A stretch of 48,738 bases of DNA, from positions 1-48,738 of the IMG/VR virus record IMGVR_UViG_3300032397_000021; one strand, given 5' to 3'. Positions 41,300 to 48,725 of this stretch are shown here, in pieces; position 1 is the stretch's first letter; every line of letters begins with the position of its first letter. Source of the DNA: a virus. The translations under genes and the position numbers were made by a program. Below the pieces are notes generated by a model that did no database searches, was not told the origin of the DNA, and was given only the letters and a program-made list of their open reading frames with translations.

Positions 41300-42100
41300 G
41301 TGAAGGTGAACCCGTTGCCGTCTTTCCCATTCTGGGCCAAGGACTGGATCTCGGATGAGAGGGTCCGGAGCATGACCCTGGAGCAGGCTGGAGCGTACAT
41401 CCACCTGCTCGCCGCCAACTGGGTTGAGGGCTCGCTTCCGCATCGGTTGTGCATCCTTTCTGCGTTGGCAATGTATCGGAAGTGCATCCGCAAAAGCCAA
41501 AACGATGCAAGCTTTGAAAAACATGTGTGGAGCAAGATCTCCGACCTGTTTGTGGACGTTGGAAACGGAAGAATTTGTAATCGACGATTACTTAAGGAGT
41601 TAAATGAGGCAAAGGCCAGGCATGACCTACTGGTAGAGAGCGGCAAAAGGGGTGGGGTGGCTTCAGCCAGGCTTAAGGGTGCCTCAAGCATCCATCCCCA
41701 TCCCCATCCCCATCATGATGAATCCCCCCTACCCCCCACGGGGGGGAGTGAGTGTTTGGCGCACGCGCCTCCCGGAGAGGAATCCGGAGGCAACGGGACT
41801 GGGGGCGACGAGGTCCCCATCGAGGAAGCGATCCAGTCGTACGTCGACGAGTACAACGAGCACGTCCGGCCGCTGATGCCGAACCAGGATCCGGTCACGA
41901 CGATCTCGAATGCGAATCGGAGGGAGCTTCTGGCACGCATGGACCAGCATGGACCTGGATTCTGGAATCTCTTGGTTCCCGAACTCCGGAAGCTCAATGA
42001 CTGGGCACGATCGAGACCCTGGTTCAATTTTGGCTACGTGGTCTCCGCAAAAGGCTGCACGAAGATTCTCCAGGGCACCTACAGAAAGGACACGAGATGA
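41300..42100 (+). CDS. Replication protein, DUF1376/O-like
   Basis: 266 residues from GTG 41300 (ribosome site GAGGTGA). The N-terminal ~100 residues match the DUF1376 pattern, PSFPFWAKDWISDERVRSM then LEQAGAYIHLLAANWVEG, a winged-helix fold found in phage replication initiators. A low-complexity linker follows (SSIHPHPHPHHDESPLPPTGG), encoded by CCCCAT repeats, then a helical C-terminal region that may recruit the host helicase. In lambda the origin lies inside gene O, and the repeats in the linker could have such a role. Confidence 0.7.
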   Translation: MKVNPLPSFPFWAKDWISDERVRSMTLEQAGAYIHLLAANWVEGSLPHRLCILSALAMYRKCIRKSQNDASFEKHVWSKISDLFVDVGNGRICNRRLLKELNEAKARHDLLVESGKRGGVASARLKGASSIHPHPHPHHDESPLPPTGGSECLAHAPPGEESGGNGTGGDEVPIEEAIQSYVDEYNEHVRPLMPNQDPVTTISNANRRELLARMDQHGPGFWNLLVPELRKLNDWARSRPWFNFGYVVSAKGCTKILQGTYRKDTR

Positions 42101-42522
42101 CCTACTACCGGCGGGGTGCAAGACGATCAGAGAGGGTGCAGGAGAACGCGAGCACCTCCGGAGCCAGTGTCCTGAGTCCCGCGTCGCAGGAGCTGCGCAA
42201 TCTGGCGAAGAATCCTGGAGTCGAGATTCACGTAACAGACACAGAACGATTCGAGATCCACGAGCACGGGGTGTTTTCGTTGGATCATCGGGTGTTCCAT
42301 TCATACTCGGATCGATTCTTCGATCCGTTGTTCGATGGGTTGCTTGCGCAGTCCAAAGGGCAAGCGTTACGGATGCCGGGTGAGTTCATGGGCCTGAAGC
42401 GGTTCCTGGATCTAAATCCAGAGTATGGAATGAAAGTGGCTGGATTGTCCCCGAGCTGGTGGAAGGCAATGGGTGGAGTTCAAGAGTCGGTAGTAGCGGG
42501 ATCGCAGATTGAGGTGAGGTGA
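42097..42522 (+). CDS. Unknown early protein
   Basis: 141 residues, ATGA overlap with the replication gene. Basic N-terminus (TYYRRGARRSERVQ), then mixed alpha/beta with RFFDPLFDGLLAQSKG and a Trp-rich end (LSPSWWKAMGG). No motif recognised. Position after the O-like gene is where helicase loaders (lambda P) are found, but I see no Walker motif and no helical domain typical of P. Function not recognised. Confidence 0.5.
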   Translation: MTYYRRGARRSERVQENASTSGASVLSPASQELRNLAKNPGVEIHVTDTERFEIHEHGVFSLDHRVFHSYSDRFFDPLFDGLLAQSKGQALRMPGEFMGLKRFLDLNPEYGMKVAGLSPSWWKAMGGVQESVVAGSQIEVR

Positions 42523-42525
42523 AAG

Positions 42526-43254
42526 ATGGAAACGAAGTGGATTGACGCGTTGAGAAAAATCGGTGCATGCCTCGATGCTGTGGTCTGGGCCGAGACTCAG
42601 GAGAATCCGGCAGTGGCCTGGGCAGCATGCCAGAGAGGCGACTGGATGCTTTGGCTCATCGTCAATTGCGACACGGCGGACGTCTCGCAGATGAAGAAAC
42701 TCGTCCTGGCGGCATGCCGGTGTGCACGACTGGCATTGCCATTCGTGAGAGTCGGTGAGGATCGGCCGAGGCTGGCGATAGAGGCTGCGGAGGCCTGGAC
42801 GCGAGGAGAGGTGAGCATCGATAAGATGCGACCCGTCTTCTCCGCAGCCGCCGACGCAGCCGCCGACTCCTGGGACGCCAACGACTTAGTCTCCGAGTCA
42901 GCCGCCACAGCCGCCGCCGTCTCCGCTGCCGCCGTCGTTGACGCCGTCTGCGCCTTCTCCGCCGTCGAAGCTGCTGCCAAAGCTGCTGCCTATGCTGCTG
43001 CTGATGCTGTCGATGCCGCCTACGCTGTTGTCGACCCTGCTGCCAAAGCTGCTGCCAAAGCTGCTGCCTATGCTGCTGCTGCTGATGATGCTGCTGATGC
43101 TGCTGCCAGAGCTGCTGCCTACTACGCTGATGCCGCCGCTGATGCCGCTGTCCATGCTGCTGCCGAAGCCGCGAGGATACGGGTCTATGCGCAGTGTGCG
43201 GATATAGTGCGCGAGATATTTCCAGGGCCGCCGGAACTGGGAGGTAAAGTATGA
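42526..43254 (+). CDS. Imm5-like protein with alanine-rich tail
   Basis: 242 residues. The N-terminal ~100 (AACRCARLALPFVRVGEDRP then RLAIEAAEAWTRGEVSID) match the pattern of Imm5-type putative immunity proteins. Residues ~105-222 are about half alanine in irregular AAAKAAAYAAADA units, predicted to be one long helix, encoded by GCTGCTGCC triplet runs. The length of the alanine part probably varies by slippage. In phages its role is unknown; immunity or anti-defence is an inference. Overlaps the next start. Confidence 0.6.
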   Translation: METKWIDALRKIGACLDAVVWAETQENPAVAWAACQRGDWMLWLIVNCDTADVSQMKKLVLAACRCARLALPFVRVGEDRPRLAIEAAEAWTRGEVSIDKMRPVFSAAADAAADSWDANDLVSESAATAAAVSAAAVVDAVCAFSAVEAAAKAAAYAAADAVDAAYAVVDPAAKAAAKAAAYAAAADDAADAAARAAAYYADAAADAAVHAAAEAARIRVYAQCADIVREIFPGPPELGGKV

Positions 43255-43763
43255 TCGTCAACCAAGTGAAGCGCCTACCAAAAAGTAGGAAACGAAATAA
43301 GTACAACGTCGCGCCAAAGGAAAAGCGAACTGAAAATGGAATCGTCTTCGCGTCGCAGGCGGAGATGATGCACTACCGATATTTGCGGATATTAATGAAG
43401 GATAAAATAGTCCAATGGGTATTCCGTCAGGTGCCAGTGGATCTTCCAGGCGGCATCAGGTATGTCGCCGACTTCCTCGTGATCTATACCGACGGACACG
43501 TGGAACTCCACGAAGTCAAAGGATTCGAAACCGCAGTGTGGAAACAAAAGCGAAAATTGCTCGACATCATCGATCGTCCCCCGCTGCGGGTAATCGATGC
43601 GCGAGATGCTTCCTCGTGGCGGAGCTCCAAAAGCGTCTTGTGGCGGAGGGGCGCAGGATCAGTCTCGTCAAACGAGTGCTCGTCAGCGCCTACGGATATA
43701 TCCCACGAGACGTCAAGGGAAAGGTATGTGCTTGCCCGGTGGCACGAATCATCGCCCAATTAA
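43251..43763 (+). CDS. DUF1064-like nuclease
   Basis: 170 residues. The core FASQAEMMHYRYLRILMKDK, then VPVDLPGGIRYVADFLVIYTDGHVELHEVKGF, has the DUF1064 layout: a conserved E in the first helix, D in YVADF and E-x-K in HEVKGF, a PD-(D/E)xK-type active site. These are Holliday-junction-type or packaging nucleases of phages. The C-terminal 45 residues look unlike the family, and another frame there (GTG 43616 to 43810) reads more protein-like, so a frameshift or an overlapping small gene is possible. Confidence 0.7.
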   Translation: MIVNQVKRLPKSRKRNKYNVAPKEKRTENGIVFASQAEMMHYRYLRILMKDKIVQWVFRQVPVDLPGGIRYVADFLVIYTDGHVELHEVKGFETAVWKQKRKLLDIIDRPPLRVIDARDASSWRSSKSVLWRRGAGSVSSNECSSAPTDISHETSRERYVLARWHESSPN

Positions 43764-43802
43764 TTAGGTGCCTCTGTAACCCGAGGAAGGAGGAGGTGGT
43801 CA

Positions 43803-44174
43803 ATGGGTGAAGAGGAATGGACCGAAGAGAATCGCAAGTATCGCGATCTGGGGCGGCAACTCCTGGCCGAAGGCTTTGACGAAGTCTGGTGCGAGGAGTA
43901 CGCCAGGGAGCGGGAGGCGCACATTGCGGCATTGAGGCAGGTCGCTGCACTGAAGGCCGAGAACGCGGCACTCCTGGAGTCGCTTCACAACGCGAAAGAC
44001 CTGCAGGAGGTCACTGAGCTGCCGACGTACAAGGCGATGCGGGATGAACTCGCTTGCATCCGCGACAAGGTCTCCCTCTTGCGGGCGGCAGTCCTGCAGA
44101 TGTTGGAAGACGCGGCTCTCGTCCAGAGGATGGTGGAGAGTGTGTGGAAGGAGGTGAGCGATGTGTGCGCATAA
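43803..44174 (+). CDS. Unknown coiled-coil protein
   Basis: 123 residues with a strong ribosome site (GGAGGAGGTGGTCA). Heptads run from residue ~35 to ~65 (IAALRQVAALKAENAALLES) and again near 85-115. Probably a dimeric or trimeric helical protein. It overlaps the next gene by 14 bases. No family recognised. Ea or Gam-like roles cannot be distinguished from sequence alone. Confidence 0.55.
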   Translation: MGEEEWTEENRKYRDLGRQLLAEGFDEVWCEEYAREREAHIAALRQVAALKAENAALLESLHNAKDLQEVTELPTYKAMRDELACIRDKVSLLRAAVLQMLEDAALVQRMVESVWKEVSDVCA

Positions 44175-44355
44175 AGGCACGGCGACAATGTCGATAACCA
44201 AACGGCATATCGCGATAGAGGATGCGGCTCGCAAAATGCTATCGCTCTGGAAGTCGAAGTGTCGACCAGGTGAGTACCATAGGTGGATCATTGAAATGGA
44301 TGCTGCAGAATGCGAATTGGTAGCAGCTCTCGAGGGAAATAAGGTGGATCGATGA
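44161..44355 (+). CDS. Unknown small protein
   Basis: 64 residues, ATG 44161 with GGAGGTGAGC. Helical (IAIEDAARKMLSLWKSKCRPG), no membrane segment, no zinc motif. The start overlaps the previous gene and the stop overlaps the next by four bases, which supports it as a real gene. Function not recognised. Confidence 0.5.
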   Translation: MCAHKGTATMSITKRHIAIEDAARKMLSLWKSKCRPGEYHRWIIEMDAAECELVAALEGNKVDR

Positions 44356-44768
44356 CAAAACGAAAATGCGGAGACTGTGAAGCATGGGACGACTCTGCAA
44401 GAAATGCCAATGGAAAAAATTATGGTCTCTGCCACCTGTCACCACGGAAGCTAAGGGCGGAAGTAACCGACAGCAGCACGGGTATGGTTACTTGGCTGTT
44501 CGATTTCGTTCCGATGCACGAGATGGACTGGTGCATGGAGTTCCAGCAGCGACGAGACAAATTGGAGAAATGCAAGATGGATAGCGACGCCGTCGATAAA
44601 CCGTCGAAATTTAAGAAGGGTGATACGGTGATTTATCGACGAACCGGGATGATTTGCACGGTCACAGAAGTTTGCGACTTCTACGCCAGTCATAGCTATG
44701 ATATCACGCGTAATAATGTCGCAGAGTCGGATTTGGAAATCTTTCTACGGCCAAAGGCATACGTATGA
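44352..44768 (+). CDS. Zinc-binding protein with KOW-like end
   Basis: 138 residues. N-terminal CGDCEAW, C27 and WCMEF form a Cys set (CxxC and two more Cys) as in small phage zinc proteins. Residues ~85-130 (FKKGDTVIYRRTGMICTVTEV) form a KOW/SH3-like beta barrel. The combination suggests nucleic acid or ribosome/RNA polymerase contact, but the function is not known. Overlaps the following gene by four bases. Confidence 0.55.
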   Translation: MTKRKCGDCEAWDDSARNANGKNYGLCHLSPRKLRAEVTDSSTGMVTWLFDFVPMHEMDWCMEFQQRRDKLEKCKMDSDAVDKPSKFKKGDTVIYRRTGMICTVTEVCDFYASHSYDITRNNVAESDLEIFLRPKAYV

Positions 44769-45001
44769 ACGAGCAAAATCGCATGTCCGTCCAAGAGACT
44801 CTGACACCGACGACCAACTGGGAATGGGAGAATTGCCTCGTCGCGTGGAAATCGCGCCTGGAACAGGTGCACCACGACCTTAACACATCCAAACCTGTGC
44901 AGTTTTCGAGACGAGCTGTCTTGGAGCTAGTGCACGAAATAGAAAGTGAAGTCAGAAGTTTGAAACGTGAAAGGGCAGAAGTTTCGAAGGGACAAACATG
45001 A
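44765..45001 (+). CDS. Unknown small helical protein
   Basis: 78 residues, ATGA overlap at both ends. Two helices (WENCLVAWKSRLEQVHHDL and RRAVLELVHEIESEVRSLK) with charged heptads suggest a small helical hairpin. It stands before the secreted dockerin-type gene. No family recognised. Confidence 0.5.
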   Translation: MNEQNRMSVQETLTPTTNWEWENCLVAWKSRLEQVHHDLNTSKPVQFSRRAVLELVHEIESEVRSLKRERAEVSKGQT

Positions 45002-45315
45002 GTGCTGTCCTACTGTTGGTTCTGGCCTGCTTGCCTCCCCTGAACTGCCCACCTTGCTTTGTGCGCGGAGATGCCTCGGGGAATGGCGTTGTGACTCCAG
45101 TCGACGCCCTGGGCGTACTTGAGTACCTCTTCGTTGGTGGTTCTCTCGGGTGCCTCGATGCGGCTGATGCTAACGACGATGGACGCGTGGATGTTTCCGA
45201 TGCCGTCCGGATTCTGAGCTGGTTTTATGGAGGGGGACATGGACCAGGATGGATGATCGTTTCTGATTTTACGCCTGACACGCTCGATTGCGCTGTAGGC
45301 CTCCCTTGCGAGTAA
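44998..45315 (+). CDS. Secreted dockerin-repeat protein
   Basis: 105 residues. A short hydrophobic signal (SAVLLLVLACLPPLNC), possibly a lipobox at VLAC, precedes a dockerin type I domain: two calcium loops, GDASGNGVVTPVDALGVLEYL (D24, N28) and DANDDGRVDVSDAVRILSWF, separated by GSLGCLDAA. The tail SDFTPDTLDCAVGLPC matches the ending usual for dockerins in Planctomycetota-like bacteria. In the host such domains anchor proteins to cohesins or form pairs on the surface. A phage copy may be a lysogenic conversion gene or a phage protein acting on the host surface. Overlaps the previous gene (ATGA). Confidence 0.7.
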   Translation: MSAVLLLVLACLPPLNCPPCFVRGDASGNGVVTPVDALGVLEYLFVGGSLGCLDAADANDDGRVDVSDAVRILSWFYGGGHGPGWMIVSDFTPDTLDCAVGLPCE

Positions 45316-45324
45316 GGAGGATCC

Positions 45325-45522
45325 ATGAAAGGCATTTCGATAGAAATTACGGCTGTTGTGGAAATCACGCAGAACGACCTGGACCTGGCTGCGATCCACA
45401 GGGCAATCAACGATGACTTCCAGTTCGATTGCCACATGGCCGAATTGGTTGCCACGATGGATCCAGCTGAGCTATGGAAGCGAGCCTCGAAGCGAATTAG
45501 GGTGCTCGAAGGGTCGGATTGA
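45325..45522 (+). CDS. Unknown small protein
   Basis: 65 residues, strong ribosome site AAGGAGGATCC. Strand (ISIEITAVVEIT) then helices (LDLAAIHRAIND, DPAELWKRASKRIRV). No motif. It stops one base before the next start. Function not recognised. Confidence 0.5.
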   Translation: MKGISIEITAVVEITQNDLDLAAIHRAINDDFQFDCHMAELVATMDPAELWKRASKRIRVLEGSD

Positions 45523-45523
45523 T

Positions 45524-45820
45524 ATGACAAAACAGAGAGGCGCTCCACGTAAGTCTGTGGCGACAAGGGTCGTTAGGGTGACGATCCAGAGTTCGAGGGA
45601 GCTTGAAGGCGTGCGTCATTATCTTCAGATCGTGCACGATGGATACGATCTCTCCGAGTGGATCCTCGCTAACACTCGATATCGGGGCATGGATTTAGTG
45701 GAATGGGTTTTTCTGCTTCGTGAAGCTGCTGCAAAACTAGAACAACAATATCGACCCGTGATGTCCATGGGGCCTCGACATACAAGGAAGGCCTTTAAGA
45801 TGGCAACGGATGATGAATAG
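45524..45820 (+). CDS. Unknown basic protein
   Basis: 98 residues from ATG 45524. The basic N-terminus (TKQRGAPRKSVATRVVRVTI) and following helices resemble small DNA-binding phage proteins, and RVVRVTIQSSRELEGVR could be a ribbon-helix strand and helix. I am not sure of this. No zinc or membrane features. Confidence 0.45.
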   Translation: MTKQRGAPRKSVATRVVRVTIQSSRELEGVRHYLQIVHDGYDLSEWILANTRYRGMDLVEWVFLLREAAAKLEQQYRPVMSMGPRHTRKAFKMATDDE

Positions 45821-45843
45821 GGCTCGTGGGAGAAAGCAATGTT

Positions 45844-46269
45844 ATGAATAAGATGTGGATATCTATCGTGCTGTTGTGCATGCTCGCAGGATGCGGACTC
45901 TTCGAGAGAGGAGAATCATCTTTGACTGCACAACAGACTGCGGCACTCAGGGATCAGACAGGCGCAGAGGTCGACATGAGTAATGCCAAGGCCCTCGAAG
46001 CGCTCGAGGCGCGCCTTGGCGCGAAGATCGTTGGCCTTGAGGCAAAGTTCGGGGGGGGTACGAAGATCACTACAGCAGCGCCTGCCGAAGAGGCTGGTAT
46101 CGCTTTCGAAAAAGGATATAAGCAAGGCGCCGAACTGGGTGCGGCAATCGCTCCTGGGGCAGGGTGGCCTACTGCCCTGGCCTCAATTGTCGCTGGACTC
46201 GTTGTGGGCGCAGGCAGCGCGGCGGGTGTTCTGATGCGTAAGAAGCAAGCAGCTGTTGTAAGGAAGTAG
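45844..46269 (+). CDS. Lipoprotein with C-terminal TM, candidate u-spanin
   Basis: 141 residues from ATG 45844. A signal peptide with lipobox LAGC (MNKMWISIVLLCMLAGCG) would anchor it in the outer membrane; a helical periplasmic part (DMSNAKALEALEARLGAKIV) and a C-terminal membrane segment (WPTALASIVAGLVVGAGS) ending in RKKQ would anchor it in the inner membrane. This is the layout of unimolecular spanins such as T1 gp11 (131 residues), which disrupt the outer membrane at lysis. Position among early genes is unusual for a lysis gene. Confidence 0.6.
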   Translation: MNKMWISIVLLCMLAGCGLFERGESSLTAQQTAALRDQTGAEVDMSNAKALEALEARLGAKIVGLEAKFGGGTKITTAAPAEEAGIAFEKGYKQGAELGAAIAPGAGWPTALASIVAGLVVGAGSAAGVLMRKKQAAVVRK

Positions 46270-46275
46270 GTGTAT

Positions 46276-46557
46276 ATGGCTAGGCATGATAGATCACAGC
46301 AGCAAGGGTCGCAGATAGATACCCATGATGATGTGTCCGATACGATAGCGCGTATAGAGCGAGAGCAGCAGAGCCTTGTTACCCGGGTAGATACTCTGGG
46401 GGGGGTCATCTCGGAACTAGTACGTGTGCTCGAGCGACAGGTGGGCAAGCTCGACATGATCATCCCTAAGAGCCACGTGCAATACCTGGCGATCCAAGGC
46501 GAGGAAGTCAGGAACAGAAAGCGGGACGAAGACGAGCGTGCTGCCTGGAATGCATAG
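46276..46557 (+). CDS. Unknown coiled-coil protein
   Basis: 93 residues from ATG 46276 (GTG 46270 also possible). It has a long helical heptad pattern (SDTIARIEREQQSLVTRVDT, LGGVISELVRVLERQVGKLD). No membrane segment. It follows the spanin candidate and precedes a terminator, so it ends a transcription unit. Function not recognised. Confidence 0.5.
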   Translation: MARHDRSQQQGSQIDTHDDVSDTIARIEREQQSLVTRVDTLGGVISELVRVLERQVGKLDMIIPKSHVQYLAIQGEEVRNRKRDEDERAAWNA

Positions 46558-47217
46558 CGTCTGTCCTGAGTCCGATCATCGATGACTACAATCCGCTGAG
46601 CGGAGGCGAGACCGACAATCGCCTCTGCTTTTTTGTCGGCGTGCATCGCGTATGAGTCGCACTGCGAGTGGAGAGGCATGAGACATTTTGCGGAGAGAGA
46701 GCGATGTATCTTTCTGAGAGCGAGTGTTTTTCTGGAAGGCATGCTGCGTGTGGCATTTCAAAATTTCTGGGTTCTTCCGTTTTTTTCTATATCCGTGGAA
46801 ACCACCCCCCGGTTTCATCAATACCCCCCTGTTTCGTGGCGCCTATTAGCTGGGGATAGGCCATATGGCTGGGCCACCCAGGGGCCGCAGCACGGGCGAT
46901 TCAGTCACCATGCCGTCATATGCTTGGATTAGATGCCTGACTTCCAGAGCGTCAGGAGCGATTCTCACGCAGTGGTCATCATGGGACAGTGCTCGAAATA
47001 TGAGAAGACTCGCGAGCGGAGTTTCTGTGTCCGAGATATCATGCTATCTCTCTCCATCTATTACCCCGGAAACAAGAATTTTGTTTGGATGGCCTTGTAT
47101 ACAGGGTGTATAGTATAGAGGCCCCACTAGGGGCCACGGTGTTCTGTCCCGGTGACAGATAGGCTGGTAGGTGTTTTCGGTGGGCCATACCGGATTATGG
47201 CCGAGAAAGGATTCGAG
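46558..47217. other. 660-base intergenic region
   Basis: No convincing gene. It opens with a terminator (46600-46634). Around 47100-47160 lie a -10-like TATAGT (47109) without a well-spaced -35, a hairpin GGCCCC/GGGGCC (47120-47135) and a hairpin CTGTC/GACAG (47144-47158), probably the leader of the clamp-like gene. A hairpin CCTGAC/GTCAGG lies near 46937. The 46640-46930 stretch has open frames with no ribosome site or family likeness. It could carry an operator or origin; I see no repeats. Confidence 0.5.
46600..46634 (+). terminator. Intrinsic terminator with downstream-complementary loop
   Basis: GCGGAGGCGA pairs with TCGCCTCTGC (one G-U), then six Ts. The loop holds CCGACAA (46612-46618), which is the complement of TTGTCGG right after the stem (46633-46639), so a competing or pseudoknot pairing is possible. 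Confidence 0.8.
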
Positions 47218-47886
47218 ATGCGTATTCCGAGTAGCCTCATCAAGGCCGCGGCATTGTGCACAAGTAGGGACATCACCCGATTCCAATTGACGGGGATCCA
47301 CGTGACACGGGCCGCAGGGGGGATTGCACGGGTGGAATCGACGGATGGCAAGTCGCTCTATCGTGCGTCGTATCGGCACGAAGATGTGCAGGGATGGATG
47401 GACACCAGGCAGCCTACGGGAACCTTCGAGGCTATCCTTCCGATGTCAAAAGAGCTTCTCGAGTTAGCAAAGAGCGCTGGAGGCAAAACCATTCCGGAAG
47501 CAGCCAACATTCGGATTGATGAGCTTAAGTCCAATGGCTACATCCCTATGTACTCTCGGAGCCCCGAGACGGAAAAGAGTCTCTCACCGAAAGCGATTGA
47601 TGGGAGCTTTCCCGATGTTCAGGTTGCGTTCAAGGATCGGTCGGAAGCTCTGGTCCAGGTCCGCATCAATCCGCTCCTGATGATTCGAGCTTGTCAGGCG
47701 ATCATCGATAGTGGATGCGCTGGAACGATCAGAGAAAAGGGTAAGGACATTCCGGCTTCTCCTGACTGCGTGATGACAATCTTTGACGCAGAGCATCCGA
47801 TTGAGCTTGACGCGCAGGGAAAGACTATGGATGGGACCGAGGTCGCCGTCAGCGCTCTGGTAATGCCGCTTGTCATCAAGAAGTGA
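47218..47886 (+). CDS. Sliding-clamp-like protein
   Basis: 222 residues from ATG 47218, with AAAGGA upstream; starts at GTG 47152 and ATG 47197 are also open. The opening MRIPSSLIKAAALCTSRD, then ITRFQLTGIHV and RVESTDGKSLYRA, follows the beta-clamp pattern ('ATDG' loop), and the repeat KSLSPKAIDGSFPDVQVAF matches the 'G.FPD' strand of DnaN domains. The length allows two clamp domains. A phage clamp would tether the host DNA polymerase. The family call is by eye. Confidence 0.6.
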   Translation: MRIPSSLIKAAALCTSRDITRFQLTGIHVTRAAGGIARVESTDGKSLYRASYRHEDVQGWMDTRQPTGTFEAILPMSKELLELAKSAGGKTIPEAANIRIDELKSNGYIPMYSRSPETEKSLSPKAIDGSFPDVQVAFKDRSEALVQVRINPLLMIRACQAIIDSGCAGTIREKGKDIPASPDCVMTIFDAEHPIELDAQGKTMDGTEVAVSALVMPLVIKK

Positions 47887-48152
47887 ACGGTGCACGCGTG
47901 ACGTATTCGCAACTCGAGAACCTGAAACGTGGCGCCGAACGCGCGGCGCTACGCTATGCTTGCGCGCGGCAGATCTGGTGCTTTGCGTGTGGACGTCTTC
48001 TCACACCGGCTTTGAGTGCTTGGACGCAAGGACCGCGGGGCGATGTGGTGTCATGCGTCCTCTGCTTGACAGGGGCAGACGTGGAACGGGGACATGGTGG
48101 TGTTAGCGTAGTGGACGGGAGAACACTGCATTTCTCCAACATAGGAAGGTAG
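47883..48152 (+). CDS. Zinc-ribbon protein
   Basis: 89 residues from GTG 47883 (GTGA overlap with the clamp gene). Two Cys pairs (CFACGRL and CVLC) about 25 residues apart suggest a zinc ribbon. The rest has helices at the N-terminus (QLENLKRGAERAALRYA). Could bind nucleic acid or the clamp. Function not recognised. Confidence 0.55.
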   Translation: MNGARVTYSQLENLKRGAERAALRYACARQIWCFACGRLLTPALSAWTQGPRGDVVSCVLCLTGADVERGHGGVSVVDGRTLHFSNIGR

Positions 48153-48160
48153 GTGAACTA

Positions 48161-48403
48161 ATGGGAATCACAGGCGATACTCGGGAATGGTACGTATGCG
48201 ATGGAGATATCCGCGGCAGATGCGCGCACAAACATCGGACGCTATCTGGCGCCGCACGCTGTCTCGACGATGACAGGGATGGATGCGCGACGCAAGGCGG
48301 ATATTCGGACCGATCCATCGTGCTTATGCCAGACAATATCCTCATGGTACAGACAGGAGACAGGACTACGGATGTCGAGTGTTATGATGACTCGGCCGAT
48401 TAG
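48161..48403 (+). CDS. Conserved-looking small phage protein
   Basis: 80 residues. The pattern WYVCDGDIRGRCAHKHRTLSG then GAARCLDDDRDGCATQGGYS has four Cys and two His, so a zinc-bound fold is possible. I have the impression that similar short genes are widespread in temperate phages, but I cannot check this. It is the last gene before the strong terminator at 48428. Confidence 0.55.
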   Translation: MGITGDTREWYVCDGDIRGRCAHKHRTLSGAARCLDDDRDGCATQGGYSDRSIVLMPDNILMVQTGDRTTDVECYDDSAD

Positions 48404-48427
48404 GTAGTAGGCAGGTAGGCTTTTCTG

Positions 48428-48462
48428 AAGGCGCCTTGCGCGTGCAAGGCGCCTTTTCTTTT
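48428..48462 (+). terminator. Strong intrinsic terminator, end of early region
   Basis: AAGGCGCCTTGC pairs perfectly with GCAAGGCGCCTT across a four-base loop, followed by TTTTCTTTT. It separates the early transcript from the cos region and the late genes. Confidence 0.9.
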
Positions 48463-48517
48463 GCCCCTTGCCCTCACCCCTCGTGTCCTACGATGTCCTT
48501 CCGGATCGTCATTCCCT

Positions 48518-48589
48518 ATGGCCGATTGCGTTATGGATTGCGCAATCCATAACGCAATCCATAACGCAATCCATAACGCAATCGGCCAT
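48518..48589. repeat. 23-bp inverted repeat with tandem 12-mers
   Basis: Arms at 48518-48540 and 48567-48589 are exact complements (23 bp). Between and across them run nearly four copies of the 12-mer CGCAATCCATAA. It lies about 140 bases inside the right end. Candidate terminase-binding or DNA-bending site near cos, or a replication element. Confidence 0.75.
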
Positions 48590-48607
48590 TGTGGAACGTC
48601 TCACGCC

Positions 48608-48693
48608 TTGGCCATCCTTGGACATGCCTTGGACATCCTTGCCTACCGTTGGACATCTTTGGACATCTGTGTGGCAATGTCCAAGGATGTCCA
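48608..48693. repeat. TTGGACAT motif array beside cos
   Basis: Five direct copies of TTGGACAT or TTGGCCAT (48608, 48618, 48629, 48649, 48659) followed by two in the opposite sense (ATGTCCAA 48677, ATGTCCA 48687). The array lies 33-131 bases from the right end. In lambda, repeated R sites near cos bind the small terminase; here the repeats are on the other side of the cut. Confidence 0.75.
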
Positions 48694-48725
48694 CGCGGCG
48701 GGTCCTCCCCACCCACCCCCCTGCA

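Noticed and set aside
43616-43810. Small plus-strand frame from GTG 43616 at the end of the DUF1064 gene
   Set aside because: The translation looks protein-like, but there is no ribosome site; kept as a remark for the nuclease gene rather than as a gene.
46633-46932. Plus-strand frame of 99 codons behind a terminator
   Set aside because: TTG start, no ribosome site, translation without a protein-like pattern; a second frame is open over the same bases.
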